From NCBI RefSeq assembly GCF_905475465.1, contig NC_062256.1:8751662-8815661 (forward strand): DNA of 64,000 bases, given 5' to 3'. The position numbers were made by a program, and so were the translations under genes. The notes beneath the pieces are model-generated. The model worked only from the letters and a program-made list of their open reading frames with translations, was not told where the DNA came from and searched no databases. Source of the DNA: Pieris napi (lineage: Eukaryota; Arthropoda; Insecta; Lepidoptera; Pieridae). Below, in pieces: positions 58,035 to 64,000 of this stretch. Each line of letters begins with the position of its first letter. Position 1 is the stretch's first letter.

Positions 58035-58120
58035 TAATGAAATAAAAATGTTTTAAAGATAAATAGTGTTTTATTTGTTTAATGTAAGAGAATAATAATA
58101 AATATTTATTTATTTAATTT

Positions 58121-58285
58121 TTCAAATGTAAACTGAACTTTATTGACTTTAATGACTCCTTTTCCAGTCTTTGATTATTTAATTGTAATTAATTATTTGC
58201 ATGCAATCAAAAACAATTTTTAATAATGCCAAAGAAGTATAACTTCTTACGCGCGTACATAAGTACACGCACCCTTTTTTTGCAT
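58121..58285. repeat. Family M repeat, inverse of 1456-1609
   Basis: ccagtctttgattatttaattg, gcatgcaatcaaaaac, gccaaagaagtataacttc, tacataagtacacgcaccc. Confidence 0.65.
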
Positions 58286-58851
58286 TAAACATCAATATTA
58301 TTAACAATAAAGTTTTAAAATACATTTTAAAAAAAACATTTTTTTTTTTTCAAAAACCCAATAATTGTCAGTCGTAAGTATTTTGAGAAATTGTATTAGT
58401 TTGGGAACAAAGAGAGTTTAGACTTTAGAGTGATACTGATAACTTGCCTCACAATAGTTCACAAAAACGCACAAAATACTCATAATAAAGTTATAAATTG
58501 ATGACGTAACTATTAACAAATATAATTAACAAAAATGTATAAATCAAAATAATATGCGTCTAACATAATCCGAGGAAAATTAAGCAGTGACTAACCAAAA
58601 AATGTGACGATCAGCCCAGTAAAAATATTTTAGATCACCATCATCAAATATTATTATACTCAAATTATGTTTTTGAACATAATCATTTAAAATTAAAAGA
58701 CACAAGCCGATTGGTTAGATAGAAATAATAACAGTATTAAATTTTTATACTTCACACATAAGGAAGGAAACATCAATTAAAGAAATGCCGCCGTGATTAA
58801 AGAAACACTGCCAAAGATACTAAACTTTTGAAATTTACTTCAGTGTTCTAA
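58286..58851. other. unassigned AT-rich intron sequence
   Basis: No feature recognised. Confidence 0.35.
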
Positions 58852-59072
58852 TCTTTATATATATAATTCTTCTGTGAGTGTGTATGTCACTGAACTTCTC
58901 TCAAACGACTGGACCGATTTTGATGAAATTTTTTGTGTGTGTTCAAGGGGATCTGGGAATGGTTTAAATTCACAAATCAGCCCGCCAGATGGCGCTGCAG
59001 TCGGTACTTTCATACTTTGCTTTACTAATTGCTTGAAATATCATGCAGGACAACGTCTGTCGGGTCCACTAG
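58852..59072 (+). mobile_element. minimal Helitron, 221 bp
   Basis: A|TCTTTATATATATAATTC ... CAACGTCTGTCGGGTCCACTAG|T; one of the shortest complete copies in the window. Confidence 0.88.
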
Positions 59073-59454
59073 TTATATATAAAATAAAACGTCAACGTAT
59101 TTATTGACATTGTAAAGTATTATTTGTTTTATATATTAAACTTACATTTGCAATGCATCCAAAGCATTGGATATTTAATACTTCAATTAAAACTTATTTT
59201 AATAGTATTAACAACTATTTTGAATGTAATTTAAAATCTCCGTAATGTGATTAAACTTGTGTGTTAAAGCAGTGTGTTAAAACTACGAAGAAAACACGCC
59301 TAGTAACATTGTGGCTAGGAAAACATTGGCTTGGTTGACAAATATGAATGGAGCGGACGAGACCTAGTTTTGCACTGCGCTAAAAGCTTTTTTGCTTACG
59401 TTTTCATTTATGCATTATTCTGTTATGATGCAGTTTTAGCCTAGTGTCTTTCAG

Positions 59455-59605
59455 CGTTGGCGGGATGCGGATAAAGCTACGCTGTTACCGTGTCCTGCCG
59501 CAAGTGATTGCTGGTGGTACCATGGGATTTCAGTGGGTATGCAGGGTAGGGAGTCCTACATAAACCTCCACCGCAAGGCAGTCGTGCCGCTGGAGTAAAA
59601 AAAAA
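59455..59605 (+). repeat. retroelement C-terminal debris
   Basis: gctggtggtaccatgggatttc, gggtagggagtcctacataaacc, accgcaaggcagtcgtgccg; recognised as a common lepidopteran LINE end from memory only. Confidence 0.35.
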
Positions 59606-59710
59606 GTTCTCTCGACTCTCAGCTTTGATGTCGAAGGTTCGTAGACAGTGGATGTAAAAGAGTGATATTTCTGCTTTAAGTAGTTTCTTCTGTTATTATA
59701 CATTAAACGA

Positions 59711-59860
59711 TTTTTTTTTAAATAACAGGACGCAAACTTGCAGAAGGCTCGCAAGTGCGTTGCCGGTTTTTTAAAACTGATGCGCTCTTTTTTGAAGGAC
59801 CCTAAGTAGAATTGGTTCGGAAATAGTACTTCAGTCCGGCAGACGTCAAGGTGATACGGG
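59711..59860 (-). repeat. LINE family A 3' fragment
   Basis: A T-run, gctcgcaagtgcgttgccgg, gaaggaccctaag.agaattgg; the minus frame reads EVLFPNQFYLGSFKK. Confidence 0.75.
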
Positions 59861-60266
59861 TTGTATTTCATATCCTTGACGTTCGATGATGAAACTACAT
59901 AAAATGTGTATATTATTATTATGTATTTAATATTTTACTTTAAATTTATAAATATATAAATAATCGTTCTGGCTTAGTACTGTAAGGAAAACTATGTATA
60001 TATGTTTGTAAATAAATAAATCTCGTACATACAAATTTTACAAAGTAAGTGCCTCGAATGCCTGCACAGGTGCAATATCATGAAAGTAAACTTAAAAGCT
60101 TTATGACGAAGCTTTCTCGTCACGTCACACTCCGTATCGTAGCACTAGACATATTAAAGTTCTTATGAGCTTACCTGAATCGCTCTAAAAATTTCATTTC
60201 TCGCAGTGTATTGTACTTTCAAAGGAAATATATCAATTAATATCAAGCGTTGCTGACATATTATTA

Positions 60267-60380
60267 GGTTGGGGAAAAAGTTCATTTTTTTATTTTATTT
60301 CTGATTTTATATAAACATGGTAAAAATAAAAGTATACAAAGAGGTGAATTACCAATTAACGCAGACGATTCATATTAACA
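60267..60380. repeat. possible mariner-like end
   Basis: TA followed by TTAGGTTGGGGAAAAAGTTC resembles mariner terminal repeats; no matching inverted end seen. Confidence 0.3.
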
Positions 60381-60481
60381 AGGAGAAACAAAATAATTAT
60401 TAAAGTATTAAGAGTTATTTATTTATGAATTATTAAGTATTCCTTTTTTTATTGTTAACATGATTTTATATAAATTGACAC

Positions 60482-62012
60482 TAATCCGGTCAAATTAGAC
60501 TAAAAAATAGGGGTAAGGTTACAATAATTCGCACTTGGCTGAATATTGGTAGGATTGCTCAATACACTATTATAAAGGAAATGTGAAAAGTCCTCATCGA
60601 TCCGGCACGTGCAAAAAAATTTACTCCGTGTCAAAGATCACAAAAATGGGTTTTTCGCGATTTTCAGCAAAACGGTAAGTTTCACATAAAATTAGTTTGG
60701 ACAGTAATTGTAGATCAGATAATTATCTATAAAAAATGTCTAAATACTTTTTTTCCTAAGAGCCACCGTTTTTGAGATATCACGATTCAAAAAGTTGAAA
60801 GAGTTGTAATCGTCATAATATGTACACCACATATATACATCACTGAAGCCGTAATACAAGCAAAAATATCGTTCTAACAACAACAAGAAGTTATCACCAA
60901 CGGAATTCGCTTTCTTCTCGCTATGTATGGAGCTCCTACAAAAATTACGTGCTTAGATAAATTCAGATATGCATGTTTCGTTAAAAATACTCGAAATAAA
61001 AAACAAGTGCAGTTAGCATGTGTTCCTCCAACCTCAGCGGCTGCTCATTAACATCTTTTTCGGGTATATTACCAAGTTCAAGTGTGGCTTGGTAATCAGT
61101 TAGACCCAAAAGACTGGGGTTGGAAGTTGGTCGACAATTCATTAGAGCCAGTTCAGACTTTACTTCCACCTGCACCAGAAAAACTACTAAACACCATTTT
61201 TTGCAACTGTAAAAAGGGATGTAGTGCTAAATGTGGTTGCAAAAAAGTTGGACTGTTTTGTTCTGTAGCATGTACTAACTGTCAAGGCCGGTCATGCTCC
61301 AATGTTGAATTGCCAACAATTGAAGATTCATTTGATGTTGACGAAGAGACATGCGATGTGTCATTATTGGGACAATTTATTAACACCCAGAATGAAGAAG
61401 ATAAAGAAGAAGAAGAAGGAGAAGAAGGAGAAGGAAGAGAAGAAGAACAAGAACAAGAGAAAGCAGAAGTTAATGATGATTTAGATTCAGACGGATAAAT
61501 TTTCTTATTTTTTGTAATTTACACCCCTTTCATCATTTTCAACCCTTGTCAATATCTACAGTTATTCAATAGTTTCAAATTAAACAGAATCATAAAAGAT
61601 CAGTGGAATAGGCCTACCGGGGAAACCACATTAAAAAAAAAGCGCTAAGTACACTACCTCAAAGGTGGCGTGGAAACGTGTGCATATTATGACGATTACA
61701 ACCCTTTCAACTTTTTGAATCGTTATATCTTAAAAACGGTGGCTCTTAGGAAAAAAGTATTTGGACATTTTTTATAGATAGTTATCTGATCTACAATTAT
61801 TGTCTAACTAATTTTATGATAAAACTTACCATTTTGCTGAAAATCGCGAAAAACCCATTTTTGTGATCTTTGACCCGGAGTAAATTTTTTTGCACGTGCC
61901 GGATCGATGAGGACTTTTCACATTTCCTTTATAATAGTGTATTGAGCAATCCTACCAATATTCAGCCAAGTGCGAATTATTGTAACCTTGGATGTCTAAA
62001 TTGACCGGACTA
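60482..62012 (+). mobile_element. DNA element with about 340-bp inverted repeats carrying a CXC-domain ORF
   Basis: Arms 60482-60827 and 61678-62012 are imperfect inverted copies (ends TAATCCGGTCAAATTAGAC / TAGTCCGGTCAATTTAGAC; shared cctcatcgatccggcacgtg, atgggtttttcgcgattttc, tcataatatg). Between them is only a fragment of one gene. Flanking duplication not clear. Long-TIR DNA transposon or Maverick-like piece; class uncertain. Confidence 0.85.
60878..61498 (+). pseudogene. Tesmin/TSO1-like CXC protein C-terminus, broken
   Basis: One frame of 207 codons runs from QQQEVITNGIRFLLAMYGAP through LACVPPTSAAAH, a TAA at 61049-61051, then FRVYYQVQVWLGNQLDPKDW, a CXC-type cysteine block (CNCKKGCSAKCGCKKVG then CSVACTNC) and an acidic E-rich tail ending DDLDSDG. 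The order (LLAMYGAP, PPTSAAA, LDPKDWGW, PPAP..LL..IFCNC) is that of a repeated family of uncharacterised arthropod proteins that I recall as repeat-associated. The in-frame stop falls inside a conserved stretch, so this copy cannot give the full segment; an ATG at 61082 would give 138 residues. The N-terminal part of the family is absent. Confidence 0.8.
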
Positions 62013-62349
62013 CACATAATAAGTGCTTTTTGGCGAAAAATAATAAAATACAATTTTGAAGTACATATATATCAATTTAAAAAAATATATATTATGGTAT
62101 AATGGGTAATTTCGCTTTTCCTACGTAATTAGTTACAGATACTATATTAAGATTTAAAAAAAATAACCTATCATGTCTAATTAATAGAATCGAAGTCCTT
62201 GAAATATGTATTAATTAAGGAATATTAACTAAAGTTTTCGTCTCCTGTCAAATAGTAATTAAGTTGTCATAATAAGATATCGACAGGTTATTAGAAAGAC
62301 GTTTTTAGTACTTTTGCTTTTGAATACAGAACGTATAGGCAGGCTTCCC
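62013..62349. other. unassigned AT-rich sequence
   Basis: No feature recognised. Confidence 0.35.
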
Positions 62350-62625
62350 ATCATTCCATTTGTCCTTTCTGGAGAACACGTTTTGGTCAAAGCTCACCGA
62401 TGTCCAGATTGAGCATTCTGATGAACGAACTTTGGATATCACTCTTTAAAATCGATTTTCGTTTAGTTTTTATAATTTTAATTGTATTGTTTAATATTTG
62501 TATCTTTTCGTGTATGTCATGTTTGCCCATAAGTCTTGTCACATTAAAAATGGTATATTGTAGTTCTTTTACCAATGTATCAGTGTGGCGTTGGCAAGCT
62601 TGTATCAATAAAAAAACATTTCAGC
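62350..62625 (+). repeat. LINE family D 3' UTR
   Basis: acacgttttggtcaaagctcacc ... cataagtcttgtcacatt ... ggcgttggcaagcttgtatcaat; uninterrupted relative of the split copy at 35222-35822. It ends 46 bp from an rdgC exon. Confidence 0.65.
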
Positions 62626-62671
62626 ATGCCCTATCTTGTCCAGTTACAATGTAGATATTATAATAACTTAC

Positions 62672-62762
62672 AAACAGATGCAGTACGCGATGTCCTCTCA
62701 GATGACGGCCGTCCAGTCGTGTCGCGCATATGACTCAGTAGCGCGTTGAAAAAGTTGTACAA
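62672..62762 (-). CDS. rdgC: rdgC exon (linker between IQ region and phosphatase domain)
   Basis: A 91-nt exon of 30 codons plus 1 nt. It begins after acceptor TTTTACAG with LYNFFNALLSHMRDTTG and ends at a strong donor, T|GTAAGT. The trailing T joins the first two bases (TG) of the exon at 50672 to make a leucine codon, so the phases match across a 12.0 kb intron. PPEF proteins have a similar short helical segment (FF..L..H) after the IQ motif. The Ser/Thr/Arg-rich tail is poorly conserved. This is the least conserved of the seven exons; the assignment rests on position, splice signals and phase. The upstream exon (start, IQ motif) was not seen in 62763-64000. Confidence 0.78.
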
Positions 62763-62939
62763 CTGTAAAATAAAAGAATTGGATTTAGAATTACGTCGCC
62801 CGAATTTGATGACATAAATTATGCAGGTGTCTTGGAGGACCTTGACTGAAACACTTCCAAGTAAGTAAGTTTTTCTGCCGGAGTTGTGTCTAAGTATTAA
62901 AAAAATGATTTAAAATTTTGTATAATGTATTGAAATTCG

Positions 62940-63380
62940 TAAATAAACCGTACATCCGTAGAGCGGGCCAGAAACTCTTTGCCACTCTTTTTAATCGCCA
63001 ATTTTTGAGTTCAAACTGTTTGAACTGGAGCAAATCAATCCCAATTTAGATTAGGATCATTTAAATAATCGTCAAATTTATTAAAAGCTTTATTGATAGA
63101 TTTATGTTTAATGAGAGTTTTGAATTTATTCAGTGATAATTCTCTAAATTCGTTTGGGAGTCTGTTGTTAAAACGAATACAATTTGGTGGTTTATCTTCT
63201 GGAACCTGGTCGTTTGCTTAGATTTTTCTGTTTCAAGTATTATACTGGTGAAAGTCACCATTTGTTTTAAAATCATTTATATTTTTTCTTACATACAAGG
63301 CTTTAAGAATATATTGACCAGATAGTGACATAATATTTAATTCCTTAAACTTATTCTGTACTGCGTCTGTGATTTGAACG
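62940..63380 (-). pseudogene. LINE family B ORF2 C-terminus and tail
   Basis: The minus frame reads ELSLNKFKTLIKHKSINKAF then NKFDDYLNDPNLNWD-stop, the end of a jockey-like ORF2; N-terminal of that, frames are lost. Same region as 22676-23086. Confidence 0.8.
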
Positions 63381-63647
63381 TAAGCTATGTTTGTTTACGT
63401 TTTAAATCAAATAAATGGATATTAGTAGCCATTAGTTGGGAAGTTGGCGGCATTTGAACGAAGGTCGAATGACGTTACTACGTTTCGTACTTGGTTCCTG
63501 AGTTACAGCATCGCGCTAAGTATATAATAAGATTTATGACAGAAATTAAAAGTACATTTGTTTCTGCATAGTTTTGCACTGTGATTTACTGCATAGATCG
63601 TTACTGCCGTGTGAAATCTTTTTAGAGTATAGTGATAAAAACTCTTT

Positions 63648-63909
63648 AGGTCTGGGCCTCAGATTTCTGAATCTGTTACATGATCATTTTTCAATTTAAT
63701 ACGCAAGTAGGTGATCAGCCTCCAGTGCCTGACACACGCCGTCGACTTTTTGGGTCTAAGACATGTCGGTTTCCTCACGATGTTTTCCTTCACCGTTCGA
63801 GCGATTGTTCAATGCGCACATAGAAAGTCCATTGGTGCACAGCCGGGGATGGAACCTACGACCTCAGGGATAAGAGTACCACGCTGAAGCCACTAGGCCA
63901 ACACTGCTC
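63648..63909 (-). mobile_element. SINE family 1, near full length
   Basis: gtctgggcctcagatttctg, gacacacgccgtcgactttttg, ccggggatggaacctacg, tgaagccactaggccaacactgctcg. Confidence 0.87.
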
Positions 63910-64000
63910 GAACTCTTTTAGAGTATAGTAACAAGAAATTCTATTGATTTTTTGATAAATATATAAGGATATCTGATACGGAAATTATTAAAAAGAGATT

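Larger units (their letters stand above)
14543..62762 (-). other. rdgC: rdgC/PPEF protein phosphatase gene body, partial, 7 exons
   Basis: Seven exons on the minus strand join in frame (phases 0,1,0,0,2,0,0,0 along the visible junctions) into about 246 residues. In order they carry GDLHG, GDFVDRG, RGNHED and VHGGIS, the PPP-phosphatase metal-binding motifs, with PPEF-specific context (FPL...LLIEAF, KNGLPSPENPYIF, RYGF.REV..KYK, ERDKYASLLRPP, DKVEWKQ). In Drosophila rdgC is the calcium-regulated phosphatase needed to dephosphorylate rhodopsin; vertebrates have PPEF1/2. The known architecture is IQ motif, phosphatase domain, C-terminal EF hands. The start codon and IQ exon (right of 64000) and the last third of the catalytic domain plus EF hands (left of 1) are not visible. 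The gene exceeds 48 kb because of transposon-filled introns. Family assignment is sure; orthology to rdgC rather than another insect PPEF copy is inferred. Confidence 0.93.

Overview
This window looks like lepidopteran (butterfly or moth) nuclear DNA. It is AT-rich, has no dense gene content, and is packed with repeats typical of that order: tRNA-derived SINEs, Helitrons with TC...CTAG ends between A and T, TAA/TTA-flanked MITEs, and 5'-truncated non-LTR retrotransposons. No tools were used. Family names rest on recognised motifs, and species-level identity cannot be given.

Only one host gene is supported. Seven small exons on the minus strand (62672-62762, 50527-50672, 50038-50202, 29808-29974, 28408-28444, 23098-23247, 14543-14623) join in frame with matching intron phases. 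They encode about 246 residues of an rdgC/PPEF-type serine/threonine phosphatase: the end of the linker after the IQ region, then GDLHG, GDFVDRG, RGNHED and VHGGIS of the metallophosphatase core, up to DKVEWKQ. The 5' exons (start codon, IQ motif) lie beyond 64000. The 3' exons (the IMWSDP and RSHE motifs and the EF hands) were not found down to position 1 and probably lie beyond it. On that reading the whole window is one gene body, and its introns (about 12.0, 0.3, 20.1, 1.4, 5.2 and 8.5 kb) are mostly transposon debris.

Layout. 1-14.5 kb (3' intron): an uninterrupted 710-codon LINE reverse transcriptase on the minus strand, a Harbinger-type MITE, a 1.6 kb inverted-repeat element with many internal AATCTGAC motifs, and SINEs. 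14.6-23.1 kb: a TTA-flanked GC-rich MITE, an hAT MITE with a perfect 8-bp target duplication, nested inverted repeats, Helitrons, and a LINE tail ending 10 bp inside a splice donor. 23.2-29.8 kb: Helitron, MITEs, and a hairpin with perfect 97-bp arms. 30-50 kb: Helitrons, SINEs, LINE tails, a minisatellite inside a perfect 28-bp inverted repeat, two MITEs sharing one TAA, and, ending at an exon splice donor, a tandem TRIM array (four 86-bp LTRs, three internal segments). 50.7-62.7 kb: a decayed Myb/SANT-like fragment, Helitrons, and a 1.5 kb inverted-repeat element carrying a broken CXC-domain ORF.

The most notable observation is the TRIM array. Its 5-bp target duplication (CTTAC) is the exon's own splice donor (GTAAG on the coding strand), so the insertion duplicated the donor and left it usable. 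I see no evidence of a novel multi-gene system. The novelty candidates are individual mobile elements.
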